Shown piece after piece: positions 26,154-35,346 of a DNA stretch of 64,000 bases. The stretch lies in the NCBI RefSeq assembly GCF_008084905.1, contig NZ_VSFC01000012.1, forward strand, positions 1 to 64,000, given 5' to 3'. A program made the translations under genes and the position numbers. Position 1 is the stretch's first letter, and every line of letters starts with the position of its first letter. This DNA is from Xanthomarina maritima. Its GTDB lineage: Bacteria > Bacteroidota > Bacteroidia > Flavobacteriales > Flavobacteriaceae. The notes under the pieces are model-generated. The model did no database searches, was not told the DNA's origin, and was given only the letters and a program-made list of their open reading frames with translations.

Positions 26154-27107
26154 TTAATCATTTTTATTTAAAAAATTAATCACAGGTATTAGGCTTTCAA
26201 GAGGACTTTCTTCCATTGGAACATGTCCAATATCATCCAATATAACCAAGGTATCGTTTGGTAAATCTTCCTGAAATAGATAAGCGTTTTCTACAGGAAT
26301 TAATAAATCATTCGCTCCCCAAAGTATCAACGTTGGCTGCTGAATGTTTTTGATGTTATTATAAGCATTAGCATCTTCTGTCATTTTAAATCTATCGACT
26401 AAGGCTTGACGATTTCCTTCTCTGAGAGTGAGTTCAAAGTACCTATCGACTAAAGAATCTGTTACTTTTGAGGTATCGAAATACACATTTTCAACACTAG
26501 ATTTCACTAAAAAACGTGGCGTTATATAAGTAAGCAACTTGTTAAACACAGGAGTTTTAGCCAATTTAAAAGCAATTGGTACGCTCTTAGAATTCATTGG
26601 ATATCCTGCAGCATCTATTAAAATCAATTTTTTTACCATCTCTGGTTTCTCTAAGGTAAAGTTCCAGGCTATTTGTCCACCTAAAGAATTGCCAGCAAGC
26701 ACACATTGTTTAATATCTAAAGCTGTTAAAAATTCCTTTAAGAAATTTGTGTAATTAGTCATCGAATAATTACCATCTGGAAATGGGCCAGTTAGGCCAT
26801 AAGCAGGAATATCCATTCTAACCACACGTTTTGATTTTTTCAAACTTTTTGCCCAAGTATCAAATGTATGTAAACTAGAACCTGTTCCGTGGATAAGAAC
26901 TATTGGAATAGAGTCGGCTTGGTTTCCTTCATTACGAAAATGAACATCCATGCCATTCACTGAAATAAATAAAGATGGAGTTTTAGCGTACTTTGCTTTT
27001 AATTTATTTAGAGGGATATCTCGATGACCAAAAAAGACAACAACTGTTATAATAATCAATAAAACAATTGTTAAAATAATTTTTAAACTTTTAGTTACAT
27101 ATTTCAT
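26154..27107 (-). CDS. Membrane-anchored alpha/beta hydrolase
   Basis: An alpha/beta hydrolase of about 317 residues with an N-terminal signal anchor. The oxyanion motif is LIHGTGSS, the nucleophile elbow is GNSLGGQ (Ser in GxSxGG), the acid is in LILWGANDLLIP, and the histidine is in DIGHVPMEESP. I place the start at the ATG at 27107 (MKYVTKSLKIILTIVLLIII), because the longer ATG at 27146 adds MLNSFSIKIHLYL in front of the natural signal-anchor. The substrate is not predictable; such Bacteroidetes members are often called 'alpha/beta fold hydrolase'. It is convergent to the aminopeptidase and 82 bases downstream of a GNAT gene on the same strand. Confidence 0.82.
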   Translation of the reverse strand: MKYVTKSLKIILTIVLLIIITVVVFFGHRDIPLNKLKAKYAKTPSLFISVNGMDVHFRNEGNQADSIPIVLIHGTGSSLHTFDTWAKSLKKSKRVVRMDIPAYGLTGPFPDGNYSMTNYTNFLKEFLTALDIKQCVLAGNSLGGQIAWNFTLEKPEMVKKLILIDAAGYPMNSKSVPIAFKLAKTPVFNKLLTYITPRFLVKSSVENVYFDTSKVTDSLVDRYFELTLREGNRQALVDRFKMTEDANAYNNIKNIQQPTLILWGANDLLIPVENAYLFQEDLPNDTLVILDDIGHVPMEESPLESLIPVINFLNKND

Positions 27108-27189
27108 AAGATACAAGTGTATTTTAATACTGAATGAATTTAGCATAAATAATTGATATCCTCTTTAGATGAATAAGAATAAGACACAA

Positions 27190-27705
27190 TTAATACACCA
27201 AAAGCATCTGATGATTCGGGTTTGAGTGGGTTTCTGAAATTTTAAAATTATAGCTTCCAACAATTTTAAAACCTGCTTTATTATAAAAATTAATGGCTTT
27301 GTGGTTTTCAATCCAGGTAAAAAGCCACATGCCATTTTGTTCATGTTCTTTAGATAATGTAACATTAAAATTAAAGAGTTTTAAACCTAATTTTAAATGA
27401 TGAAATTCTTCCAAAATATAAAGTCTTTCTAATTTTGTCACGTTTTTAAAAGGTATGCTATCTTGATAGAAATTGTATATTATTTTTGAATAACCTATAG
27501 GTTCCTGATTGTAATTTAAAATATGAAATACATTATTTTCATCATTTAATTCTGTTTCAAAAACTGCTTTTGTAAACTTTGATTCTACATAATTTAAAAT
27601 ATCCTTTTCAGAAGCACTCATTCCATGAGATTCAACAAAAGCTTGTCTTCCAATTTTAGAAAGTATTTCTGCATCATTTAAAGTGGCTTTAATAATAGAA
27701 TTCAT
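27190..27705 (-). CDS. GNAT family N-acetyltransferase
   Basis: A 171-residue GNAT acetyltransferase. The acetyl-CoA-binding region is LERLYILEEFHHLKLGLKLF (about 92-111), with the loop His-His-Leu-Lys-Leu-Gly in place of the usual Q/RxxGxG/A. Motif B is NHKAINFYNKAGFKIVGSY (about 133-151). The ordinary GNAT beta-bulge is clear, and length is normal. Substrate unknown. A TACTTTTG box on the minus strand at 27736-27743 is 31 bases upstream and could be its -7 promoter element. Confidence 0.83.
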   Translation of the reverse strand: MNSIIKATLNDAEILSKIGRQAFVESHGMSASEKDILNYVESKFTKAVFETELNDENNVFHILNYNQEPIGYSKIIYNFYQDSIPFKNVTKLERLYILEEFHHLKLGLKLFNFNVTLSKEHEQNGMWLFTWIENHKAINFYNKAGFKIVGSYNFKISETHSNPNHQMLLVY

Positions 27706-27735
27706 TTGAAAAAAGAATAGTTAGATTTATGCTTT

Positions 27736-27743
27736 CAAAAGTA
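27736..27743 (-). promoter_or_regulatory. Probable -7 promoter box for the GNAT gene
   Basis: On the minus strand this reads TACTTTTG (TAnnTTTG), 31 bases before the ATG at 27705. The nearest downstream CAA (minus-strand TTG) is not at the usual spacing. Confidence 0.4.
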
Positions 27744-27777
27744 TTATTTTTACTTCATATAAATTAATTGAATTTCA

Positions 27778-29322
27778 ATGAAAATATTATCAAAAGAACA
27801 AGTTTACGAAGGAGATAGACTAACAGCCGAAAGACAGAATATAACTTCTGCTGAGTTGATGGAACGTGCTGGTTTACAAATTTTTAATTGGCTTCATTTA
27901 AGAATGCAAGGAGCTCAAGTGCCTATTCATGTGTTTTGTGGCATTGGGAATAATGGAGGAGATGGCTTGGTTGTAGCAAGACATTTAGTTATTCATGGCT
28001 ATAATGTGCATACCTATGTGGTTAATTGTAGCGATAAGCGTTCCAAAGATTTTTTAGTTAATTACGATAAAATTAAGCATGTAACCAAAGAATGGCCAAC
28101 GCTTTTAGATTGCAAAGAAGACTTTCCACCAATTGGAGTAGATGATATTATTATTGACGCTGTTTTTGGTATAGGTTTAAATAGAGAAGCCAATGCTTGG
28201 ATAAAAGAGTTGTTTCAACATTTTAGAACTTCTAAAGCCTTTACTTTAGCTATAGATATTCCTTCTGGTTTGTATACAAATCAAGTACCTGAAGATGAAA
28301 ATGGTGTGGTTTGGGCTAACCATACCTTAAGTTTTCAATCGCCTAAACTGGTGTTCTTTTTACCTGATACAGCTAAATATTCCATTCAATGGGAAGTGTT
28401 AGATATTGGTATAGATAGAGAGTTTTTAATTAAAACACAGACTGAAGCAGAGTTAATAGGTAAACAAGAAGTGTTACCGATTTATAAACCTAGAAATAAA
28501 TTTTCTAATAAAGGACATTTTGGGCATACCATGATTATTGGTGGAAGTTATGGTAAAATTGGAGCTGTTACTTTGGCAAGCAGAGCTGCATTAATTTCTG
28601 GTACTGGTTTAGTAACGGCTTTTATTCCAAGATGTGGATATCATGCTTTACAAGCTTCTTTTCCTGAAGCTATGGTAATAACTGATGTAGATGAAAATAT
28701 GATTACAAAAATAGATTTTGAAGTTAGTGCTTCTGCAATTGGAATAGGCGTTGGTTTAGGAACAGATGCCAAAACAGTTAGTGCCTTTGGAGAGTTTTTA
28801 AAAAAGAATAAAATTCCACTCGTTTTAGATGCTGATGCTATTAATATACTTTCTGAAAATAAAGACTTTTTAAAACACCTTCCAGAAGGTTCTGTATTAA
28901 CGCCTCATCCTAAAGAATTGGAGCGTTTAATTGGGAGTTGGAAAGATGATTTTGATAAGCTAAAGAAAGTTAAAGCCTTTTCGAAAAAACATCAAGTTAT
29001 TGTAGTTATAAAAGGAGCGCATACCATAACCGTTTTAGAAGACCAGTTATATATAAATTCTACAGGAAATCCAGGTTTAGCAACAGCAGGAACTGGTGAT
29101 GTTTTAGCAGGCATTTTGACAGGATTGATAGCTCAAGGCTATAATCCGTTGGTTGCAGCCATTTTTAGCGTGTATCTACATGGTAAATCGGCAGATATAG
29201 CTGTAGAACATACTGGATATCAAAGTCTAATAGCTAGCCATGTAATAGAATCCATTGGAGATGCCTATTTAGATTTGTTTAAACAGCCAGAACCTCCAAT
29301 ACAAGAACCAAATGAAGAATAA
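27778..29322 (+). CDS. nnr: Bifunctional NAD(P)HX epimerase/dehydratase
   Basis: A 514-residue fusion of the YjeF N-terminal NAD(P)HX epimerase and the C-terminal ADP-dependent NAD(P)HX dehydratase. It repairs damaged, hydrated NAD(P)H. The epimerase half shows GIGNNGGDG (55-63) and AIDIPSGL. The dehydratase half (from about 235) shows HFGHTMIIGGSYGKIGAV, GVGLGTD, DADAINILSE, LTPHPKELERL and GNPGLATAGTGDVLAG. The last of these carries the conserved Asp of the active site. Length matches the E. coli NnrD-E fusion. It ends 2 bases before a strong terminator. Confidence 0.95.
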   Translation: MKILSKEQVYEGDRLTAERQNITSAELMERAGLQIFNWLHLRMQGAQVPIHVFCGIGNNGGDGLVVARHLVIHGYNVHTYVVNCSDKRSKDFLVNYDKIKHVTKEWPTLLDCKEDFPPIGVDDIIIDAVFGIGLNREANAWIKELFQHFRTSKAFTLAIDIPSGLYTNQVPEDENGVVWANHTLSFQSPKLVFFLPDTAKYSIQWEVLDIGIDREFLIKTQTEAELIGKQEVLPIYKPRNKFSNKGHFGHTMIIGGSYGKIGAVTLASRAALISGTGLVTAFIPRCGYHALQASFPEAMVITDVDENMITKIDFEVSASAIGIGVGLGTDAKTVSAFGEFLKKNKIPLVLDADAINILSENKDFLKHLPEGSVLTPHPKELERLIGSWKDDFDKLKKVKAFSKKHQVIVVIKGAHTITVLEDQLYINSTGNPGLATAGTGDVLAGILTGLIAQGYNPLVAAIFSVYLHGKSADIAVEHTGYQSLIASHVIESIGDAYLDLFKQPEPPIQEPNEE

Positions 29323-29352
29323 AAAAAGCCACTCAATTTGAGTGGCTTTTTT
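29322..29352. terminator. Bidirectional intrinsic terminator
   Basis: A 14-bp stem (AAAAAAGCCACTCA at 29322-29335 with TGAGTGGCTTTTTT at 29339-29352) and a 3-base loop, between the convergent nnr and TlpA-like genes. Confidence 0.88.
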
Positions 29353-29370
29353 AAGTAATGTATTTAAAAA

Positions 29371-30411
29371 TTAAATGCTTAATGAAGTAAATAATTCAAT
29401 AAGTTTTTCGCTAGAAGGTCTAGGAGCATCTGGAGTTACTACATTTCCATCTGGATCGATTAAAATAAATCGAGGAATGCCTTTAATTTTATAATCTTTA
29501 ATAAATTGAGACTGCCAACCTTCTGGAGCAAATAATTGAATACCACCTAATTCTTTATCAGCAATCATGGTTTTCCAATCTTCACGAGCTTTATCCCAAG
29601 AACCTCCATGAGATCTGTCGTCATCGATAGAAAGACTAACAAAATTTATATTTTTACCATGATATTCTCTTTCAAGTTTTTTCAATGAAGGAATTTCTGC
29701 TTTACAAGGCCCACACCAAGTAGCCCACACATCTATGTAAGTATATTTACCTTTTAAATCTTCTAAAGATGTTGTCGTACCATCTACATTTTCATAATCT
29801 ACAAAGATTGGAGAAGGAGTGCCTTCTGGTAATTCTTTTTTCAAATTGATAGCATCAGCTAAATAACCTTTGTAAAATTTAAGCATAGGTTCGATATCTT
29901 TTACACTGCTATTAATTAGTGAAGAGTCAATACCTGTTTGAGATGCATAAAACTCATTTAATTCTACTTTAATATTGTCTAAAGCTTTATCAAGCTCTTC
30001 CATTTCGGTAAGAGTACTTAATTCGTCCATATTTAATAAGGTTTCTTGTTTTAAAGCTTTTTTTGCTAAAAAGTTACTGTGCTCAGAACCTGTTCCAGTA
30101 TAAGCAATAGATTCATCAAATTCTTTTGTATCTATAGTTAAATTGATTTCAAAACCATTTTTTAAGAAGATAGGAGCTGCTTCAGAGCCATCAAAAAAGC
30201 TGTAAACACCAGTTTCAACTTTTAGAGTGTCGCTAAATGTTCCATTTTCATTTACTTTTATTGTTTTAGAATAATCACGAGATCTAATAACAACAGAGTC
30301 ACTATTTTTGTTAGATATTGTTCCAGAAAATGTTACGTAATCTTTAGGAGCTTCTTCTTTTTTACAAGCAACAATAGCTATTGCACTTAAAAGTATTAGA
30401 ATTTTTTTCAT
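29371..30411 (-). CDS. TlpA-family thiol-disulfide oxidoreductase lipoprotein
   Basis: A 346-residue lipoprotein: MKKILILLSAIAIVAC with Cys16 in the lipobox and KKEEAPK after it. The N-terminal DUF4369-like beta domain covers about 24-100 and a helical linker about 105-190. The C-terminal thioredoxin domain (about 200-345) carries the active-site WCGPC at 232-236 and the cis-Pro segment KGIPRFILIDPDGNVV. It is the usual exported, envelope-anchored TlpA-like disulfide reductase of Bacteroidetes. Its partner is unknown. It is a single gene between terminator and hutH. Confidence 0.92.
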   Translation of the reverse strand: MKKILILLSAIAIVACKKEEAPKDYVTFSGTISNKNSDSVVIRSRDYSKTIKVNENGTFSDTLKVETGVYSFFDGSEAAPIFLKNGFEINLTIDTKEFDESIAYTGTGSEHSNFLAKKALKQETLLNMDELSTLTEMEELDKALDNIKVELNEFYASQTGIDSSLINSSVKDIEPMLKFYKGYLADAINLKKELPEGTPSPIFVDYENVDGTTTSLEDLKGKYTYIDVWATWCGPCKAEIPSLKKLEREYHGKNINFVSLSIDDDRSHGGSWDKAREDWKTMIADKELGGIQLFAPEGWQSQFIKDYKIKGIPRFILIDPDGNVVTPDAPRPSSEKLIELFTSLSI

Positions 30412-30434
30412 TGTGTTTGTTTATATTTTTTTAT

Positions 30435-30442
30435 CAAAAATA
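30435..30442 (-). promoter_or_regulatory. Probable -7 promoter box for the TlpA-like gene
   Basis: On the minus strand this reads TATTTTTG, matching TAnnTTTG, 24 bases before the ATG. Confidence 0.45.
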
Positions 30443-30540
30443 GAAGATATTTTAGATAATTCATTAAAACCATTAATTATTAACAAATGTTTGCATAAAA
30501 GAATTGTAATGTTGAATTTTGGAATCTATTAAAAAATACC

Positions 30541-32049
30541 ATGGATAACATTCATAATATATCTTCGAAAACATTAGATTTAAAAACCCTTCACGATATT
30601 ATTTTTGAAGAGAAAACATTGAAACTTTCTGAAGAAGTTATTGAAAAAATAACAAGATGTAGAACTTATTTAGACGAAAAACTTAAAAACCAAGATAAAC
30701 CTATTTATGGAATTAATACAGGGTTTGGTTCTTTATATAATGTGAAGATTTCAAAAGAAAATCTAACAAAGCTTCAAGAAAACTTAATGATGTCTCATGC
30801 TTGTGGAACAGGAGAAGTTGTACCTCATTCTGTTGTAAAGTTGATGCTTTTATTAAAAATACAATCGTTAAGTTATGGACATAGTGGTGTACAACTTCAG
30901 ACTGTTGAGCGATTGATTGACTTTTATAATAATAATGTTTTACCAGTTATTTTTACACAAGGTTCTTTGGGTGCTTCTGGAGACTTGGCACCTTTAGCAC
31001 ATTTGGCTTTACCTTTAATTGGAAAAGGAGAAGTTAATTTTAAAGGAAAAGTTTATTCTGGAGAAGCCATCTTAAATGAATTTAAATGGGAACCTATTAA
31101 ACTGCAATCTAAAGAAGGATTAGCATTATTAAACGGAACTCAATTTATGAGTTCTTATGGAATTCAATTATTATTGGAATCTTATAAGTTATCTTATTTA
31201 GCCGATTTAATAGGAAGTATTTCTTTAGATGCATTCGATGGTAGAATAGAACCATTTAATGAGTTAGTACATTTAGTAAGGCCACATAATGGACAGTTAA
31301 AAACAGCTGAGCGTGTTAGAGAATTTCTTGAAGGAAGTGAGTTGATAGCTCAAGAGAAAGTTCATGTACAAGATCCCTATTCTTTTAGATGTATGCCTCA
31401 AGTTCATGGTGCAAGTAAAGACACATTAGCTTTTGTTGAAAAAACGTTTATTACTGAAATTAATTCGGTAACAGATAATCCTAATATTTTTTCTAAAGAA
31501 GATGAAATTATTTCAGGTGGGAATTTTCATGGACAACCTTTAGCCTTAGCATTAGATTACCTAAAAATAGCTATGGCAGAATTAGGTAATATTTCTGAAA
31601 GACGCGTGTTTCAATTAGTTTCTGGTTTGCGTGGTTTACCAGCCTTTTTAGTGGATAGTCCAGGGTTAAATTCTGGTTTTATGATACCTCAATATACAGC
31701 AGCTAGTATTGTAAGTGCAAATAAACAGTTAGCAACTCCTGCAAGTATCGATAGTATTGTATCTAGTAATGGCCAAGAAGATCATGTAAGTATGGGAGCG
31801 AATTCAGCTACTCAAGTATTTAAATTAGTTGAAAATATTAAACGTGTATTAGCTATAGAATTGTTTAATGCGTCTCAAGCATTAAGTTTAAGGGCTCCTT
31901 TAAAATCTTCAGAATTTATAGAATCTTTTTTAAATGTATATAGAAGCGAAGTGCCTTTTGTAGCATTCGATAGAGAACTGTATAAAGACATTGAAAATTC
32001 TATTTTATTTCTTGACAACTTATCAATAGATAGTCAGGAAGTATTATAA
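30541..32049 (+). CDS. hutH: Histidine ammonia-lyase
   Basis: A 502-residue MIO-dependent ammonia-lyase that turns histidine into urocanate. The autocatalytic MIO triad is Ala145-Ser146-Gly147 inside GSLGASGDLAPLAHL. SHACGTG near residue 87 (His as selectivity residue), NTGFGSL near 60, LLNGTQFMSS and GNFHGQPLALALD support the family. The known Flavobacterium tyrosine ammonia-lyase has a different pattern (GVGASGD, RSHSSG), so histidine is the more likely substrate. No other hut genes (hutU, hutI, hutG) are within the window, so the pathway must be elsewhere. It ends 4 bases before the convergent 32054-32425 gene with no terminator between. Confidence 0.88.
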   Translation: MDNIHNISSKTLDLKTLHDIIFEEKTLKLSEEVIEKITRCRTYLDEKLKNQDKPIYGINTGFGSLYNVKISKENLTKLQENLMMSHACGTGEVVPHSVVKLMLLLKIQSLSYGHSGVQLQTVERLIDFYNNNVLPVIFTQGSLGASGDLAPLAHLALPLIGKGEVNFKGKVYSGEAILNEFKWEPIKLQSKEGLALLNGTQFMSSYGIQLLLESYKLSYLADLIGSISLDAFDGRIEPFNELVHLVRPHNGQLKTAERVREFLEGSELIAQEKVHVQDPYSFRCMPQVHGASKDTLAFVEKTFITEINSVTDNPNIFSKEDEIISGGNFHGQPLALALDYLKIAMAELGNISERRVFQLVSGLRGLPAFLVDSPGLNSGFMIPQYTAASIVSANKQLATPASIDSIVSSNGQEDHVSMGANSATQVFKLVENIKRVLAIELFNASQALSLRAPLKSSEFIESFLNVYRSEVPFVAFDRELYKDIENSILFLDNLSIDSQEVL

Positions 32050-32053
32050 ATGT

Positions 32054-32425
32054 TTAGTTAGATTCTAAAAGGTTATTTGCCCAATCTATTGCTTTATTTA
32101 ATTGAGCGAAGCTTTTAAATGGTTTAGAAAAGAAAGTTTTTTCTAAGGCCACATTATCTCTATATAATTTGTCTCCTGTTACAACAGCAAAACCTTTTAG
32201 ATTTGTTATTTGAGACGTTTTAAAATAGATGTTTGGATCTACAGAATACGAATTAATTCTATGGGTTATATAAACAAACGCTTTATTGCTAAAATATGTT
32301 TTAGCAATATCTTCTAACACACTGTTAAAATCTGGAGTTACAACTATTCCTTCATTCATAACTACAATTATATAATTATCATGAACAGTAACCTTACCAA
32401 ATGGAAATGTAAGCAAATTTGACAT
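32054..32425 (-). CDS. Small conserved Bacteroidetes protein, STAS/SpoIIAA-like
   Basis: A 123-residue cytosolic protein with no signal peptide: TFPFGKVTVHDNYIIVVMNE at the start, then FVYITHRINSYSVDP, GFAVVTGDKLYRDNVALE and KPFKSFAQLNKAIDWANNLL. The alternating beta-alpha pattern and the short length resemble the SpoIIAA/STAS-like proteins of Bacteroidetes, but I am not certain of the family and no anti-sigma partner is adjacent. It is convergent to hutH and 109 bases from clpC, both on the minus strand apart from hutH. Function unknown. Confidence 0.55.
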   Translation of the reverse strand: MSNLLTFPFGKVTVHDNYIIVVMNEGIVVTPDFNSVLEDIAKTYFSNKAFVYITHRINSYSVDPNIYFKTSQITNLKGFAVVTGDKLYRDNVALEKTFFSKPFKSFAQLNKAIDWANNLLESN

Positions 32426-32477
32426 TTTATATGTTTAATTTTTTAGTAAAATTACTTTAAAAAACAATATGCAAATA

Positions 32478-32510
32478 AAAAACGTCATTAATTATTTTAA
32501 TGACGTTTTT
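32478..32510 (-). terminator. Intrinsic terminator of clpC
   Basis: A 13-bp stem (AAAAACGTCATTA at 32478-32490 with TAATGACGTTTTT at 32498-32510) and a 7-base loop, about 24 bases beyond the clpC stop on the minus strand. Confidence 0.88.
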
Positions 32511-32533
32511 ATAGGTATAATGAAAGCCTTAAG

Positions 32534-35086
32534 TTATGATTCAGTTGCGTTTTTAGACTTATCAACTTTAACAGTTAATTCTTGAGATTTTGTATCTAAA
32601 TCCATTGAAATAATATCTCCTTCTTGAATGTTAGAGTTAATAATTTCTTCTGCGAGTTTATCTTCAATATATTTCTGAATGGCTCTTTTTAGAGGTCTTG
32701 CTCCATATTGTTTGTCAAACCCTTTATCAGCAATATAATCTTTAGCTTTTTTACTTAATTTAAGCGTATAACCCAGAGATTTAATACGATCAAATAATTT
32801 TTCTAATTCAATATCGATTATCTTATTAATATCTTCTCTTTCAAGCGCATTAAAAACAACCACATCGTCAATTCTATTAAGGAATTCTGGAGCAAATGCT
32901 TTTTTAAGTGCATTTTCAATAACACTTCTTGCATTGGCATCTTCTTGCGCTTTTTGAGAAGCTGTTCCAAAACCAACACCAGTTCCAAAATCTTTTAATT
33001 TTCTAGAACCAATATTAGAAGTCATAATAATAATAGTGTTTCTAAAATCTATTTTCCTTCCTAAACTATCTGTTAAATATCCATCATCCAAAACTTGTAA
33101 AAGCATGTTAAAAACATCTGGATGTGCTTTTTCAATTTCATCAAGTAATACAACAGCATAAGGCTTTCGTCTTATTTTTTCTGTTAATTGTCCGCCTTCT
33201 TCATAACCAACATAACCTGGAGGTGCTCCAACCAATCTAGAAATAGCAAACTTCTCCATGTATTCACTCATATCAATTCTAACTAAAGAATCTTCACTAT
33301 CAAATAATTGTTTAGATAAAACTTTAGCAAGTTGGGTTTTACCAACTCCAGTTTGACCTAAAAAGATAAAAGACCCAATAGGCTTATTTGGATCTTTAAG
33401 TCCAGCTCTATTTCTCTGAATAGCTTTAACTACTTTAGCAACGGCTTCGTCTTGACCTATAACTTTTCCTTTAATAAGTTCAGGTAATTGAGCAAGTTTA
33501 TTGCTTTCTGTTTGCGCAATTCTATTAACAGGGATTCCAGTCATCATTGAGACTACATCTGCTACATTATCTTCTGTAACAACTTCTCTATGTAATTTGG
33601 TTTCTTCTTCCCATTTTTCTTGAGCAACAGCTAGTTCTTTTTCAAGTCGTTTTTCGTCGTCTCTTAATTTGGCAGCTTCTTCGTATTTCTGCTTTTTAAC
33701 AACGGTTGATTTAGTTTCTCTAACAGCTTCTAACTGTTTTTCAAGATCTAAAACTTGCTTAGGAACATTTATGTTTTTAATATGAACACGAGAACCAGCC
33801 TCATCTAAAGCATCAATAGCTTTGTCTGGTAAGAAACGATCTGTCATGTATCTATTTGTTAATTTCACGCAAGCTTCAATAGCTTCGGGGGTATAATCAA
33901 CATGATGATGATTTTCGTATTTATCTTTAATATTATTTAATATTTCAATCGTTTCTTCTACACTAGTTGGCTCGATAATTACCTTTTGAAAACGACGCTC
34001 TAAAGCACCATCTTTTTCAATGTATTGCCTGTATTCATCTAGGGTAGTGGCTCCAACACATTGAATTTCTCCTCTAGCTAAAGCAGGTTTAAACATGTTG
34101 GAAGCATCTAAACTTCCAGTAGCTCCACCAGCACCAACTATTGTATGAATTTCATCTATAAATAAAATAATATCATCATTTTTTTCAAGTTCATTCATCA
34201 CAGCCTTCATTCGTTCTTCAAACTGTCCTCTATATTTTGTTCCAGCAACTAAACTTGCTAAATCAAGAGTTACAACACGTTTGTTGAAAAGAATACGAGA
34301 CACTTTACGTTTAACAATTCTGTTAGCTAGACCTTCTGCAATAGCAGACTTACCAACTCCAGGTTCACCAATAAGAAGTGGATTGTTTTTCTTTCTTCTA
34401 CTTAGTATTTGTGATACTCTTTCAATTTCTTTTTCCCTACCTACAACAGGGTCAAGCTTGCCTTCTTCGGCCATAGCTGTAAGATCACGTCCAAAATTAT
34501 CTAAAACTGGAGTTTTAGATTTTTTATTTGTTTTAGAAGAGGGTGAATTAAATAAATTATCCTTAGAACCATCATCTTCAGAAGAGGCATCATCATCGTC
34601 TTGAAAAGATTCAGCTTTTGGTTCTAAATATTCGTCATCATTAGTTATCATATGTTTAAATTGTTCTTTAGCGTTATCGTAATCAACTTTTAATTTATTT
34701 AAAAGTTTGGTTGTAGGGTCGTTTTCGTTTCTTAAAATACACAAAAGTAAATGTGCCGTGTTTATAGATGTGCTTTGAAATAATTTAGCTTCTAAAAAGG
34801 TTGTTTTTAGAGCTCGTTCAGCTTGCCTTGTTAAATGCAGATTCTTTTTTTCATTAGAAATAACTGCTACATTTGGATTTGCAGGACTTAATATTTCTAC
34901 TTTACGTCTCAAGTGATTTAAATCAATTTCTAAGGCATTAAGTATGTTAATAGCTTTACCATTTCCATCGCGTAACAAGCCAAGCATTAAATGCTCAGTG
35001 CCAATAAAATCATGACCTAAGCGCAATGCCTCTTCTTTGCTATAAGCAATGACGTCTTTTACTCTTGGTGAAAAATTATCATCCAT
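32534..35086 (-). CDS. clpC: ATP-dependent Clp protease ATP-binding subunit ClpC
   Basis: An 850-residue Hsp100 chaperone that unfolds substrates for ClpP. The N-terminal Clp_N double repeat (about 1-150) has SKEEALRLGHDFIGTEHLMLGLL. AAA domain 1 carries Walker A GEPGVGKS, and a UVR-like coiled linker region EEAAKLRDDEKRLEKELA lies near 460-490. AAA domain 2 carries GQTGVGKTQ, and PPGYVGYEEGGQLTEKIRR is the ClpP-coupling type signature. The length is a little above Bacillus ClpC because of an acidic, Ser/Asp-rich linker near 150-195 (QDDDDASSEDDGSKDN). Divergent from gyrA. Confidence 0.96.
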   Translation of the reverse strand: MDDNFSPRVKDVIAYSKEEALRLGHDFIGTEHLMLGLLRDGNGKAINILNALEIDLNHLRRKVEILSPANPNVAVISNEKKNLHLTRQAERALKTTFLEAKLFQSTSINTAHLLLCILRNENDPTTKLLNKLKVDYDNAKEQFKHMITNDDEYLEPKAESFQDDDDASSEDDGSKDNLFNSPSSKTNKKSKTPVLDNFGRDLTAMAEEGKLDPVVGREKEIERVSQILSRRKKNNPLLIGEPGVGKSAIAEGLANRIVKRKVSRILFNKRVVTLDLASLVAGTKYRGQFEERMKAVMNELEKNDDIILFIDEIHTIVGAGGATGSLDASNMFKPALARGEIQCVGATTLDEYRQYIEKDGALERRFQKVIIEPTSVEETIEILNNIKDKYENHHHVDYTPEAIEACVKLTNRYMTDRFLPDKAIDALDEAGSRVHIKNINVPKQVLDLEKQLEAVRETKSTVVKKQKYEEAAKLRDDEKRLEKELAVAQEKWEEETKLHREVVTEDNVADVVSMMTGIPVNRIAQTESNKLAQLPELIKGKVIGQDEAVAKVVKAIQRNRAGLKDPNKPIGSFIFLGQTGVGKTQLAKVLSKQLFDSEDSLVRIDMSEYMEKFAISRLVGAPPGYVGYEEGGQLTEKIRRKPYAVVLLDEIEKAHPDVFNMLLQVLDDGYLTDSLGRKIDFRNTIIIMTSNIGSRKLKDFGTGVGFGTASQKAQEDANARSVIENALKKAFAPEFLNRIDDVVVFNALEREDINKIIDIELEKLFDRIKSLGYTLKLSKKAKDYIADKGFDKQYGARPLKRAIQKYIEDKLAEEIINSNIQEGDIISMDLDTKSQELTVKVDKSKNATES

Positions 35087-35346
35087 ATATTAGTTTCTTT
35101 CTTCATTAAAAATAATAAATTCAACTGACTAAAAACAAAAACCATACCTTAAAATATAGGTTTTGTGCTAATAGACAAAAAAAACTTAATAAAATCAAAA
35201 TATTTAACAGCTTACTTATTAAATATAAAAGCTAGAAATTGTTAATAAAAAACTTCAAAAAAATAACATGAAACACTTACTGTAACTGATGAAATGGTTA
35301 TATTAGCACGATTTGAAAAACTTGAAAAAAACTAATTAAATTATAT
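35087..35346. other. Intergenic region between divergent clpC and gyrA
   Basis: 260 bases, very AT-rich, must carry the promoters of both genes. I see no clean TAnnTTTG box, no repeat and no small ORF. Confidence 0.4.

Noticed and set aside
27108-27146. Start of the alpha/beta hydrolase at the ATG at 27146
   Set aside because: It adds residues before a natural signal-anchor start at 27107 and lacks support from the family pattern.
30541-32049. Tyrosine ammonia-lyase instead of histidine ammonia-lyase
   Set aside because: The MIO context (GSLGASGDLAPLAHL) and SHACGTG fit HutH better than the known flavobacterial tyrosine lyase pattern, though substrate was not tested.
34281-34604. A 107-codon plus-strand frame inside clpC
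   Set aside because: Antisense to clpC; it exists because of the AT-rich codon pattern, with no motif.
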